Of a stretch of 64,000 nucleotides of DNA, positions 1-8,957 are shown in pieces. The translations under genes and the position numbers were made by a program. The DNA comes from Akkermansia biwaensis (GTDB taxonomy: Bacteria; Verrucomicrobiota; Verrucomicrobiia; Verrucomicrobiales; Akkermansiaceae): positions 930,001 to 994,000 of the forward strand of contig NZ_AP025943.1 in the NCBI RefSeq assembly GCF_026072915.1, read 5' to 3'. The first letter of the stretch is position 1; the number at the start of each line of letters is the position of its first letter. The notes under the pieces were generated by a model that was given only the letters and a program-made list of their open reading frames with translations, ran no database searches and had not been told where the DNA came from.

Positions 1-2
1 AC

Positions 3-1004
3 ACACGCACCACGGAGACACCCCCCTCCGCTTTTGATTTATCCCTGAGACCTCCTGCTTTCAGCGAATTCCGCGGACAGGAGAAAATCAAGGAACGCCT
101 GATGCTGATGGTGGAGGCCGCCAGACAGCGCGACGACGTGCTGGACCATATTCTGTTGAGCGGCCCTCCCGGCCTGGGGAAGACGACGCTTGCCAATATT
201 ATCGCAAATGCCGTCGGATGCCGGATTCACACGACTTCCGGCCCCCAGATTGAGAAAGCGGGGGACCTGGCCGGCGTGCTGACCAATCTGGAGAAGGGGG
301 ATATTTTGTTTATCGATGAGATTCACCGCCTTCATCCGGCCATTGAGGAGTATCTGTACCCGGCCATGGAGGATTTCCGGCTGGATATTATCATCGACCA
401 GGGGCCGAACGCCCGTTCCATCCAGTTGAATCTTCCCAAGTTCACCCTGGTGGGGGCTACCACCCGCGCCGGCATGCTGACCAGCCCTCTCCGTTCCCGG
501 TTCGGGTTGGTAAACAGGCTGGATTATTACACGCAGGAGGATTTGTGCGCCATCATCGAACGTTCCGCCGGTCTGCTGAACGTTCCCGTGGAACCGGCCG
601 GCGCGCTCCAGATCGCCCTGCGTTCCCGCGGCACCCCCCGCGTAGCCAATTCCCTGCTGCGCTGGGTGCGGGACTTCGCGCAGGTGCGCGGCAACGGCAT
701 CATCACGGAGCAGCTAGCTCATGACGCCCTGACCATGATCGAGATTGACGACGACGGCCTGGACGAAATGGACAAGCGTCTGCTGGAGGCCATGATTTAC
801 AAGTTCAACGGCGGTCCCGTGGGCCTTTCCTCCCTGGCCGTGGCCGTGGGAGAAGACGCCTCCACGCTGGAAGACGTGCACGAACCCTTCCTGATCATGC
901 AGGGCTATATCAACCGCACGCCCAGGGGGCGCGTCGCCATGCCTTCCGCCTATCTGAAGATGGGCGCCACTCCGCCCGCCAACGGCCAGGGATGGCTGTT
1001 GTAG
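3..1004 (+). CDS. ruvB: Holliday junction branch-migration ATPase RuvB (5' end outside window)
   Basis: RuvB is the hexameric AAA+ motor that works with RuvA on Holliday junctions during recombinational repair. The frame is open from the window edge. Codons before the first in-frame ATG (position 102) already read like RuvB, with [19 protein letters not shown] matching the family's LRP...F.GQ start, so the true start lies just upstream and that ATG is internal. Visible motifs are Walker [10 protein letters not shown], Walker B DEIHR, sensor-1 GATTRAG and the arginine-finger stretch LRSRFG. The C-terminal winged-helix region ends with RTPRGR. The 333 visible residues are close to the usual ~340, so only a few residues are missing. 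No ruvA or ruvC is visible in the window. Confidence 0.96.
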   Translation, partial: TRTTETPPSAFDLSLRPPAFSEFRGQEKIKERLMLMVEAARQRDDVLDHILLSGPPGLGKTTLANIIANAVGCRIHTTSGPQIEKAGDLAGVLTNLEKGDILFIDEIHRLHPAIEEYLYPAMEDFRLDIIIDQGPNARSIQLNLPKFTLVGATTRAGMLTSPLRSRFGLVNRLDYYTQEDLCAIIERSAGLLNVPVEPAGALQIALRSRGTPRVANSLLRWVRDFAQVRGNGIITEQLAHDALTMIEIDDDGLDEMDKRLLEAMIYKFNGGPVGLSSLAVAVGEDASTLEDVHEPFLIMQGYINRTPRGRVAMPSAYLKMGATPPANGQGWLL

Positions 1005-1023
1005 GACACCCCTTTACGGCATG

Positions 1024-1041
1024 GCAGGAGTCCTGCGTTTT
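1024..1041 (+). terminator. Weak hairpin after ruvB
   Basis: A short palindrome (GCAGG, loop AGT, CCTGC) is followed by GTTTT about 20 nt after the ruvB stop. The stem is only 5 bp and the T-run is poor, so this is a weak candidate terminator. Confidence 0.3.
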
Positions 1042-1125
1042 GTGCTGGTCATGGGGCTTCCTTTCTTTTAGACTGTTTCCACATTAAACGTCAGGACGTT
1101 TTCTGTTCATCATACGCCTAAAGCT

Positions 1126-2145
1126 ATGGCCGCAAATTCTGAAATCGCTTTTAAAAGACTGCCCGTCAAGATCATCGGCACGGGCTCCTATGTTCCGGAA
1201 CGCCGCCTGACCAATGCGGATCTGGAAAAGATGGTGGACACTTCCCACGAATGGATCATCGAACGCACGGGCATCGTGGAACGCCGCATCGCCGCCCCTG
1301 ACGAGTACACTTCCCACATGGGTACGAAGGCCGCCCAGCGCGCGCTGGAGTCCTGCGGATTGCAGCCGGAAGACATCGACCTGATCATCGTCTCCACCAT
1401 CACACCGGATACGTTCACGCCCGCTACCTCCTGCTACATCCAGGATGCCCTGGGGGCCAAGAATGCCGCAGCCTTTGATATTTCCGCCGCCTGCTCCGGC
1501 TTCCTGTTCGCCATGAAGACGGCCGTACAGTACCTGGGCACCGGCCAGATGAAAACGGCGCTTATCATTGCCGCGGAAAAGCTTTCCACCGTCGTGAACT
1601 GGGAGGACCGCACCACCTGCGTCCTGTTCGGGGACGGAGCCGGCGCCGCCGTGCTCCAGGCCGCCACGGGGGAAGAGGGGGAAGGCTCCATCCTGGCTAC
1701 GGACATCGGCACGGACGGCTCCCTGCATGACCTCCTCCAGATTCCCGGAGGCGGCTCCCGCTGCCCCACCACGGCGGAGAACGCCCATGAACGCCTGGCC
1801 ACACTCGCCATGCGCGGGAAGGAGACCTTCCGCCAGGCGGTTCCCCGCATGAAGGATTCCGCCGCCAGTGTGATTGAACGCGCCGGCCTGACTTCCGACG
1901 AGATCAAGCTGATCATCCCGCACCAGGCGAACCTCCGCATCATCAATGCCGTGGCCCAGCGTCTCTCCATTCCGGAAGAAAAAGTGTTCATCAATATTGA
2001 AAAATACGGCAATACCTCCGCCGCCGCCGTGGCCATCGCTTTTGACGAGGCGCGCCGCTCCGGCAGGTTCGGCAAGGGGGACAACGTCGTCCTGGTCACC
2101 TTCGGCGCCGGACTGACATGGGCCGCAGCCGCCATCCGCTGGTAA
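1126..2145 (+). CDS. fabH: 3-oxoacyl-ACP synthase III (KAS III)
   Basis: FabH condenses an acyl-CoA primer (acetyl-CoA or a branched acyl-CoA) with malonyl-ACP to start type II fatty-acid synthesis in the cytoplasm. The 339-residue protein has the thiolase fold signature and the full KAS III triad: Cys123 in SAACSGF, His266 in IIPHQAN and Asn296 in KYGNTSAA. Length is slightly above the usual 310-330 because of about 10 extra N-terminal residues; the ATG at 1126 is the first in frame, with no clear ribosome binding site. It sits alone between ruvB and the reductase gene, so no fatty-acid operon is evident here. Confidence 0.96.
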   Translation: MAANSEIAFKRLPVKIIGTGSYVPERRLTNADLEKMVDTSHEWIIERTGIVERRIAAPDEYTSHMGTKAAQRALESCGLQPEDIDLIIVSTITPDTFTPATSCYIQDALGAKNAAAFDISAACSGFLFAMKTAVQYLGTGQMKTALIIAAEKLSTVVNWEDRTTCVLFGDGAGAAVLQAATGEEGEGSILATDIGTDGSLHDLLQIPGGGSRCPTTAENAHERLATLAMRGKETFRQAVPRMKDSAASVIERAGLTSDEIKLIIPHQANLRIINAVAQRLSIPEEKVFINIEKYGNTSAAAVAIAFDEARRSGRFGKGDNVVLVTFGAGLTWAAAAIRW

Positions 2146-2178
2146 TCTCCTTTATTCATCCAGACTTTATTCTTACAC

Positions 2179-3309
2179 ATGACTACCGAACCATACGGCA
2201 AGAAGAATCCGTTCCCCGCTCCCGTACTCTCCGTCAAGCACCTCACCGCGGAAGGCAGCCCCAAAGAGACCATTCACATTGAATACAGCCTGGACGGCTC
2301 CGGCCTGGAATACATCGCCGGAGACGCTCTGGCCGTCATTCCCACCAATGATCCCGCCCTGGCGGACGCCCTGATTGAAAAGCTCGGCTTCTGCCCCTGC
2401 TCCGCCGTTCCCACACCTGAAGGTGAAAGCACGGATCTGCGCGACGCCCTGATCCACCATTACGACATCACGAATGTGAACAAGGCTCTGCTGACCAAAT
2501 GGGCGGCGGCCTCCGGCAGCCAGGAGCTGGAAACCCTGCTGGCCGGGGACAAGGAAGCCATCAGCGATTTCCTGTGGGGCCGCGACGTGCTGGACCTGGC
2601 AACGGAATACCCCGCCTCTTTTGAGTCCGCGGAAGCTTTCGTGAGCATGCTGAAGAAAATCATGCCCCGCCTGTATTCCATCGCTTCCAGCCCGAACTCC
2701 CATCCGGAGGAAGTGCACCTGTGCGTAGGAGCCGTGCGCTATACGGCGCGTGACCGCAAGCGTGGCGGCGTGTGTTCCACCTACATGGCGGACCGCCTCC
2801 AGCCCGGCCATACGGCCAGGGTGTTTGTGCACACCAACAAGAATTTCCGCCTTCCTGAAAACGGGGATACGCCCATCATCATGGTTGGTCCCGGCACCGG
2901 CATCGCTCCCTTCCGCGCCTTCTGGGAGGAACGCACCGCCTCCGGCGCCCAGGGCGGCAACTGGCTGTTCTTCGGCAATCCGTACAAGGCCACCGATTTC
3001 TGTTATGAAGACGAACTGGTCAAACTGACCGCAGACGGAAAGCTGAAGTTATCCGTGGCCTGGTCCCGCGACCAGGAAAAGAAAGTTTACGTGCAGCACC
3101 TGATGGTTCAGGAAGGAGAGGAACTGTGGAAATGGCTGGAAAACGGCGCCTGCTTCTATGTCTGCGGAGACGCCTCCCGCATGGCCAAGGACGTGGACGC
3201 GGCTCTTCATGAAGTGATCCGGACCTGGGGCGGAAAGTCCCCGGAAGAAGCCGCGGAATACGTAGCGGATATGAAGAAACACCACAGATACCAGCGCGAC
3301 GTGTACTAA
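2179..3309 (+). CDS. CysJ-like FAD/NADPH reductase lacking the flavodoxin domain
   Basis: This 376-residue protein resembles the C-terminal half of sulfite reductase flavoprotein alpha and cytochrome P450 reductase. It has the CPR-type FAD-binding motif RLYSIASSP, the second FAD motif GGVCSTYMA, the NADP-binding GPGTGIAPFRAFW and the family-typical C-terminus ending YQRDVY. The N-terminal flavodoxin (FMN) domain of CysJ (~200 residues) is absent, and the protein begins directly at the connecting FAD domain. It presumably moves electrons from NADPH to a separate FMN or iron-sulfur partner, with sulfite reduction the likeliest use; no hemoprotein subunit gene is nearby. The ATG at 2179 starts 33 nt after fabH. 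A strong terminator follows, so this ends the transcript. Confidence 0.85.
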   Translation: MTTEPYGKKNPFPAPVLSVKHLTAEGSPKETIHIEYSLDGSGLEYIAGDALAVIPTNDPALADALIEKLGFCPCSAVPTPEGESTDLRDALIHHYDITNVNKALLTKWAAASGSQELETLLAGDKEAISDFLWGRDVLDLATEYPASFESAEAFVSMLKKIMPRLYSIASSPNSHPEEVHLCVGAVRYTARDRKRGGVCSTYMADRLQPGHTARVFVHTNKNFRLPENGDTPIIMVGPGTGIAPFRAFWEERTASGAQGGNWLFFGNPYKATDFCYEDELVKLTADGKLKLSVAWSRDQEKKVYVQHLMVQEGEELWKWLENGACFYVCGDASRMAKDVDAALHEVIRTWGGKSPEEAAEYVADMKKHHRYQRDVY

Positions 3310-3332
3310 GACAGTTTAGATTTTCTTCCCAC

Positions 3333-3366
3333 AATCCCTCCATAAGTAAATATGGAGGGATTTTTT
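3333..3366 (+). terminator. Rho-independent terminator after the CysJ-like gene
   Basis: A perfect 12-bp stem (AATCCCTCCATA / TATGGAGGGATT) closes a 6-nt loop and is followed by a T-run. It lies 24 nt after the stop and separates the plus-strand genes from the minus-strand glycosyltransferases. Confidence 0.9.
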
Positions 3367-3492
3367 CGGCAGAGATCACACAAAGTACCTGTATCAATTG
3401 CAGGGGGATGAAGCCAGCTTATCTTCTCATGTGGGTTCCTTTCCCGGCACCCGGGCCTTATGAAGGGGGACACTACCGATATCCCGGCTTTT

Positions 3493-4530
3493 TTATAGGG
3501 TCCGTTTACCAATAAAAACACACAAGGGCCTCAAACACCAGCGCTCCACTCTATCCGCCCATACGCACCAATATTGCACCCGGGACAATAGTTTTTTAAA
3601 TGCCTTTTCCATGTCGGCCAGGCATTCCTGCTCACACGCTTCCACATACGCATTCCAACTGGAACGTTCCATCCATATATTCAGCCCCACACCGATTTCC
3701 TCCTGCAGAAACCGGGAACGGTCTTTTCTTTCCATGTTTAACAGTCTTTCCGGCCACAATTCCCGAACGATGAGAAAATGCACGGCAAACATCCATTGTC
3801 TGCGCGGCATGAGTCGCCATTCCTTCAGCAACCCATGCAGCAGATGTTCCACGGGAATATCCCCATAGGCCCGGTCATGCATCGCGGACCCTTCCCTTTG
3901 CACATAAATGGAACCTGTCTTGTTTCCCAGCCCTATTAGATCCGTCTCCCTCATCAGCCTCATCCAATAGAGAACATCCTCTCCATATTTCTTGCCGACT
4001 TCCCACAGAGGAAGCGAAGCCGCCAGAGAGGATTCCAGAACAACACTACTTGTATGGATAGCGAGAAGCCCTCTCAATCCCAATTTTCTGACTACAAACG
4101 AGCAAGACAGTTCCTTCCGACAGGGAATGTTGTCCTCTTGTGCCCATGCATATCTGGCAGCATAGGCACGCACGCCAGGATGTTTTCTAAAAAACTCAAA
4201 TGCCATCTGCAAATGATCCGGATACCAATAGTCGTCTCCATCCAGAAACGCCACATATTTTCCTCTCGCGGCCTTTAAACCAGTATTTCTCGCGTGTGAA
4301 GCGCCTCCATTTTCCTGGCAAATAACGTTGATCCGGGTGTCCTGAAAAGACATGGCCACCTGTAAAGTCCCATCCGTTGAACCATCATTAACAATAATGA
4401 GTTCAAAGTTTTTAAATTCCTGCTTCAAGACGGCATGAATGGCCTTCCCCAGACAGCTTTCCAGATTATAGGCTATTAAAATTACGCTGAACTCTATGCC
4501 GTCATCCGGTTGCGATACGTTTGATTTCAT
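3493..4530 (-). CDS. Glycosyltransferase family 2
   Basis: This is a GT-A fold family 2 glycosyltransferase that moves a sugar from a nucleotide-sugar donor to a polysaccharide or lipid-linked acceptor on the cytoplasmic face. The N-terminal catalytic domain (residues ~14-230) shows the start strand FSVILIAYN, the nucleotide-binding region IIVNDGSTDGT, the conserved GASHARNTGL loop and the metal-binding FLDGDD (about residues 95-100). The C-terminal ~110 residues are not recognised and contain no obvious membrane segment. It is followed upstream on the same strand by a second GT2 gene 283 bp away. DNA here is visibly less GC-rich than in the housekeeping genes, typical of surface-polysaccharide loci. 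Sugar specificity cannot be read from the sequence. Confidence 0.9.
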   Translation of the reverse strand: MKSNVSQPDDGIEFSVILIAYNLESCLGKAIHAVLKQEFKNFELIIVNDGSTDGTLQVAMSFQDTRINVICQENGGASHARNTGLKAARGKYVAFLDGDDYWYPDHLQMAFEFFRKHPGVRAYAARYAWAQEDNIPCRKELSCSFVVRKLGLRGLLAIHTSSVVLESSLAASLPLWEVGKKYGEDVLYWMRLMRETDLIGLGNKTGSIYVQREGSAMHDRAYGDIPVEHLLHGLLKEWRLMPRRQWMFAVHFLIVRELWPERLLNMERKDRSRFLQEEIGVGLNIWMERSSWNAYVEACEQECLADMEKAFKKLLSRVQYWCVWADRVERWCLRPLCVFIGKRTL

Positions 4531-4813
4531 TTTTCCAATTCCATAGCTCCAGCGTCCATGGGAAGGTACTGGTTTTTAAATTTGGATTCAATAAAAAGAT
4601 CATCAGGATTTCCCGGAGATAGTGATGGGAATCTTTTCACCTATCCTTTCCCGACAAGAAGAAAAACGGATAATATACCGTAGTATTTTATGATGGACTG
4701 AATGAAAACCACGCAGAACGGGGGTTATGATCCAGATTGATGACCCCTTCCCCGGCAGTCCGGCCTCCTTCCTCAATTCTTTTCCCGCCGGATGCATCAC
4801 GAAATATTCCCCT

Positions 4814-5860
4814 TTATTCCATCAGGGCTTTTTTTATCTTTCTGAGTTTAAAAAAGGAGACCATGCAGAACAAATACAGTTTTTGCGGCAGGCAATGAGC
4901 CATCCCCATCCAGCCTTTCCCTCTCAAAGCCCATCTCCGGGAAAAGGAATAATTCCACCAGTTCTGCCGATGGTTAATGTCATCTATAATCTTCCTTCTT
5001 TCTGCTGCTTCAGCTTTCAACTCCTCCCGTGAGCGGAAGACGGAAGTACCTGATTCCAACAACTTCTCACATAACTCCAATCCGGTCCATTTACTTTTTT
5101 TCAAATGGCTCTGTATATCCGTGTCCCTCTTTTCGAAGGCCAAGGCTGTTTTCATATCCACAAACCTTAACATACTGCTGACGGCACAGATGTTTTTGGC
5201 GGCAAATCTGTAATAATACAGGGATGTTTCCGGCAATTCATAAATGTTTCCCTGCAACCACGCATAGAAGCCTATCAAGTCATCTTCAAAAAAGGTCGTC
5301 ATCGGCAGCGATTCATTCCACCGATAAACATCTTTCCTGATCATCATGCTTCCTCCATAATGAGCTGAAGAAGAAAAAGGTCCCTGCTGAAGCTCCACCC
5401 GCACAGAATCTTCCGGGGCCGAAGGAAAAGCCGGGAATTCAAAAGGAATTCCGACCTCCTCATACACACGGGTCATTTGACTGACGACGGCAACGGCATC
5501 CGGATGTTCCATCACTGCCTGGGCAAATACCCTGCAACGCCAGGGAAAAGAACAATCATCTCCATCCTGCCGGAGTATCCATTCATGAGACGCCATATCC
5601 AGAACCTTGCGGACATGTAATCCAAGCCCGAGAGAAGTTTCATTCCGGTTCATTACCACCCGGTACGGGCCGTCATATTGAAGCACCATTTCCTGCATGA
5701 CCGCAAATGTACGGTCAGAGGAGCCATCATCGGATAAAATGATTTCAACCGGCCCTTCATAATCCTGTTGAAACACGCTCCTGATGGCATCTTCAATGCT
5801 ATCTTCTTCATTATACCCGGTCAGGATGATGCTGATGGAAGGGAGTTCCGAAGGATTCAT
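4814..5860 (-). CDS. Glycosyltransferase family 2
   Basis: This is a second GT-A glycosyltransferase of 348 residues. Motifs are the start strand ISIILTGYNEED, EIILSDDGSSDRTF for nucleotide-sugar binding and ILRQDGDDCS as the metal-binding acidic motif (about residue 98). The C-terminal region is basic and tryptophan/arginine-rich, which could associate with the membrane. It is probably co-transcribed with the GT2 gene at 3493-4530 and is divergent from the GT4 pair starting at 6299, so the four genes form one surface-glycan locus. The substrate is unknown. The first in-frame ATG at 5860 is used and no clear Shine-Dalgarno precedes it. Confidence 0.9.
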   Translation of the reverse strand: MNPSELPSISIILTGYNEEDSIEDAIRSVFQQDYEGPVEIILSDDGSSDRTFAVMQEMVLQYDGPYRVVMNRNETSLGLGLHVRKVLDMASHEWILRQDGDDCSFPWRCRVFAQAVMEHPDAVAVVSQMTRVYEEVGIPFEFPAFPSAPEDSVRVELQQGPFSSSAHYGGSMMIRKDVYRWNESLPMTTFFEDDLIGFYAWLQGNIYELPETSLYYYRFAAKNICAVSSMLRFVDMKTALAFEKRDTDIQSHLKKSKWTGLELCEKLLESGTSVFRSREELKAEAAERRKIIDDINHRQNWWNYSFSRRWALRGKGWMGMAHCLPQKLYLFCMVSFFKLRKIKKALME

Positions 5861-6298
5861 GACGGATAGTGATAGGGGAGAGAAGGAGAATGTGTGAACT
5901 ATACTTCAATCTGCTCGGATTGACTAGCACAACATCCCGGCCCTGCAATCCTCCGGAACATCCCTCTTCTCCATCGCAAATCCAGGAAGTAATCTCCCTC
6001 AGCCGGACTCCTTGCACTACTTGCTTGCAGCGGGACATTTCCCCTATTCCGTCAAACCTGCTCCAGTCCAATGTTTGTTAAAACACTAAACATAAAAAGA
6101 GACAACCTTGAGAGAAAGTGAATCGAAATTCATTTTAGCCCTCCTTGTACGGTTACTGGCGCTCCCCTCTTCCACCTCCCTTTTACCTTGAGGGCATTCT
6201 TCCCCTCCTTTTTTCATTCATGAAAGATACGCGCGTCCGTCTATTCCATACAATTCCCGTCTTGCCCGTTCACAATATCTGTCTATAGTCAATCTTGC
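5861..6298. other. Divergent intergenic region between glycosyltransferase genes
   Basis: These 438 bp separate minus-strand and plus-strand glycosyltransferases. I see no convincing gene; open frames inside have no recognisable protein character. The DNA is AT-richer than the housekeeping genes and probably holds divergent promoters. Confidence 0.6.
6262..6289 (+). promoter_or_regulatory. Candidate promoter of the GT4 pair
   Basis: TTGCCC, a 16-bp spacer and TATAGT lie just before the ATG at 6299. If used, the transcript would be almost leaderless. This is a sequence match only. Confidence 0.35.
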
Positions 6299-7507
6299 AT
6301 GAGCAAAGGGGTCATTTTACTTGTCTCGCCGTCTTTCCCGCCGATGGAAGGAGGGGTAGCCATGGCAACTTATGAAATGGCCCGGGATCTACAGTGTCTG
6401 GGATGGGACATTCATGTCCTGACCCCGGAATCAGGGCTTCCTCCCGATTCCTCTCTGCCTGATCCGTGTTCCGTCACCCGGATCTCTTTCGTTTCTTCTC
6501 ATGAAACACGTCACCGGATTGACGCTTGTCTGGAGCACATTCACCCCTCCCTGGTGATTTTCCATTCCTGGCAGGACTGGCATCTGGATTATATGGCCGC
6601 TCTCTGCCGGGAACGGAATATCCCCATGATTATCAGGTCTCATGGCTGCCACACTGATTTCCACTCATTTTTCAGAATCCAGTATCCTCCGTTTTTCGGT
6701 ATCAAGAAATGGATAACCTCCTTTCCGACTATTCGCCGTAACGTAAATAAAATAACAGGTCATCTGCATCTTGTCTGTCTTGACGACCATGGAAGCCTGT
6801 TTAAAGGGTACGATTATTATTATGCCAAAAAACGGGGGATGCCCAACTTTACAGTCATCCCCAATACTTTTCTCCCTTTACAGCCTTCTTCATTTTCATT
6901 CCGGAAAAAATATCATCTGGAGCATTCTCTGTTATTCAGTTGTCCCGCCAGTGCCAGCGTCAGAAAAAACCAGAAGGCATTCATCCGGCATGTTAAAAAA
7001 AGCAATATCAAAGGCATCCAATTTATCTTTCTTGTTCCTCAATACAATTCCTATGCCGAGCAAATGGAAAAGGAAGCGGATGGAGATCCGGCATTCCGGT
7101 TTTTTTATGGACTGCCGCGCCACGAGGTACAAGCCGCCATCATAGAAAGCAACGCCGTATTTTTATATTCCATCCAGGAACAACAGCCTCTCACGTTGTT
7201 GGAGGCCATGTCATGCGGCGTTCCCTGGATTGCTCCGGATGTAGGAGGAATCTCCACCCTCCAGGGCGGCATTGTTCTGAAGAAACGCAATACCAGAAAT
7301 CTGCAGCAAGCCTTGCTTCAAATGACCCAGGAAAACACCAGGAAAATTCTGTCGCTGGCGGGCAAGCAGTTTTGGTGTCACCGTTATTCTCCAAAAGTTG
7401 TTTATCAGCAGTGGGAAATACTATTCAATGATCTTTTGAAGAAAAACAGGGTATCCACATGCAGCCGCAGCGAATCCGCTGATATCCATTCCCCATTCAA
7501 AACTTGA
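6299..7507 (+). CDS. Glycosyltransferase family 4 (GT-B fold)
   Basis: This 402-residue GT-B retaining glycosyltransferase probably adds a hexose during lipopolysaccharide or capsule assembly. The N-terminal Rossmann domain begins VILLVSPSFPPMEGGVA, the standard GT4 opening with a glycine-rich loop. The C-terminal domain carries the nucleotide-sugar-binding signature, EQQPLTLLEAMSCGVPWIAP followed by VGG, equivalent to the family EX7E motif. It overlaps the next GT4 gene by 4 nt, so the two are translationally coupled. The divergent GT2 genes upstream support a polysaccharide role. Substrate specificity is not predictable here. Confidence 0.9.
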   Translation: MSKGVILLVSPSFPPMEGGVAMATYEMARDLQCLGWDIHVLTPESGLPPDSSLPDPCSVTRISFVSSHETRHRIDACLEHIHPSLVIFHSWQDWHLDYMAALCRERNIPMIIRSHGCHTDFHSFFRIQYPPFFGIKKWITSFPTIRRNVNKITGHLHLVCLDDHGSLFKGYDYYYAKKRGMPNFTVIPNTFLPLQPSSFSFRKKYHLEHSLLFSCPASASVRKNQKAFIRHVKKSNIKGIQFIFLVPQYNSYAEQMEKEADGDPAFRFFYGLPRHEVQAAIIESNAVFLYSIQEQQPLTLLEAMSCGVPWIAPDVGGISTLQGGIVLKKRNTRNLQQALLQMTQENTRKILSLAGKQFWCHRYSPKVVYQQWEILFNDLLKKNRVSTCSRSESADIHSPFKT

Positions 7508-8709
7508 CAAGCGGAACCATATCCCCCTTCATCGGTGCCATGGGGCACGTTACTACTGAATCTTTCCCGGAAAAACCTGTTATCGCCATTCTGGCAAGCA
7601 TTCCTTTAGGCCGTTTACTTGACGAATTCAGCGAAAAGGACCACAGGATTTTTCCCTGGATTTTTGCTTTGTTCCATGCTTTAGCACGTCAACAAAACTA
7701 TGGTTATGATATCCACTGGATCACTTTGAGCAAACTCGTATCCAAACCTGAATGCAGGCACATCAATGGCCAAACTCTGCATATCATTCCGCAGGGCAGC
7801 ATAGCCCTGGACCTTCTTACCATGCATCTGAGGCCTTCCTTCCAAATCCGCAAGCTGCTTAATTCCATCCGGCCTTCATTGGTTCATGTTTGGGGAGTGG
7901 AAGAGTCTTATGCCATGGCATGCAAAAATTTCAAAGGGAAAAAACTCCTTTCCTACCAAGGAGCTCTTACTGCCTACTGCGAACGCGCTCCCCAGGTTTT
8001 CCTGTTCAGAATGCAGGCGTTTCTGGAAAGGCTTGCCGTCAAACATTATGGTCAGATCACATGTGAATCCCCATGGGCCGTGGACAGAGTGAGGGAAATT
8101 GCACCTGATTCCGATGTTTCACTCATGGAGTATGGAGTAGAGGAATCTTTCTTTCATCTAGACAGGACTCCTTCTGATACTCCCTCATGCTTCTTCGGCG
8201 GTACTATTTACGAGTTGAAGGGCATCTCCTACCTGGTGGAAGCTTTCAGGCATCCCGACCTAGCCCACGTTCAACTTTACATTGCCGGAAAAGGATCTCT
8301 GACGGCTGCTCTAAAGGCGGAGTCCACTCCCAATATCCATTGGCTGGGCGCCGTTTCGCGGGAAACTCTCCAGCAGCATCTGTCTTCCGCATGGTGCCTG
8401 GTGCATCCTACACTGGGCGATAACTCCCCCAACATTGTGAAGGAAGCCCGTGTGATGGGCCTGCCGGTCATCACTACCGAGGAAGGAGGTCAAACGCAAT
8501 ACGTCAAGGACGGCGAATCCGGGTATATTATTCCCATACGAGACAGCGCAGCCATTCGGGAAGCTGTGCTGAAATTGACGCATGACCGGGAAACTGCCTT
8601 GAATATGGGCTGCCAGGGCCGCCAGGAATGCCGTGCCCTGCTGAATGTAAACCGGACGGTTGAAGGATGCCTTACACGCTACCGCACCATGTTGAATTCC
8701 GATTTTTAA
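7504..8709 (+). CDS. Glycosyltransferase family 4 (GT-B fold)
   Basis: This is a second GT4 enzyme of 401 residues if translation starts at the TTG overlapping the previous stop; an in-frame ATG at 7540 is an alternative start 12 codons later. The C-terminal half shows the acceptor-side and donor-side GT4 features, including GGTIYELKGISYLVEAF, LVHPTLGDNSPNIVKEARVM and GLPVITTEEGGQ, close to the EX7E signature. It forms an operon with the upstream GT4 gene and ends the plus-strand glycosyltransferase pair. The region after its stop (8710-8957) has no recognisable gene. Role: presumably one sugar-transfer step in surface glycan synthesis. Confidence 0.88.
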   Translation: MTSGTISPFIGAMGHVTTESFPEKPVIAILASIPLGRLLDEFSEKDHRIFPWIFALFHALARQQNYGYDIHWITLSKLVSKPECRHINGQTLHIIPQGSIALDLLTMHLRPSFQIRKLLNSIRPSLVHVWGVEESYAMACKNFKGKKLLSYQGALTAYCERAPQVFLFRMQAFLERLAVKHYGQITCESPWAVDRVREIAPDSDVSLMEYGVEESFFHLDRTPSDTPSCFFGGTIYELKGISYLVEAFRHPDLAHVQLYIAGKGSLTAALKAESTPNIHWLGAVSRETLQQHLSSAWCLVHPTLGDNSPNIVKEARVMGLPVITTEEGGQTQYVKDGESGYIIPIRDSAAIREAVLKLTHDRETALNMGCQGRQECRALLNVNRTVEGCLTRYRTMLNSDF

Positions 8710-8957
8710 ACCATCAGAGAACATCACCTGACCGATTCTCCAGACTGGATGCCGCACTCTGCTACGGAACAACATGCCGGGGCGGAAACATTCCGACCAG
8801 ACATCCTGAATCAAAAAAATGGGGTATCCGGTTACCCTCCCGGAAATGCCTCAGAGCCGGCAATACCATCCCGGTAAAGAATCACTTCCGGGGCTTTATT
8901 GTTTCCATAATATCTTCTGCACGATATTATCCGCATACGTTTCCACTTTGTTTTCCC

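Noticed and set aside
8710-8957. N-terminal extension of MiaA from 8667
   Set aside because: The extra residues lack MiaA similarity and overlap the preceding glycosyltransferase; the ATG at 8958 gives normal length.
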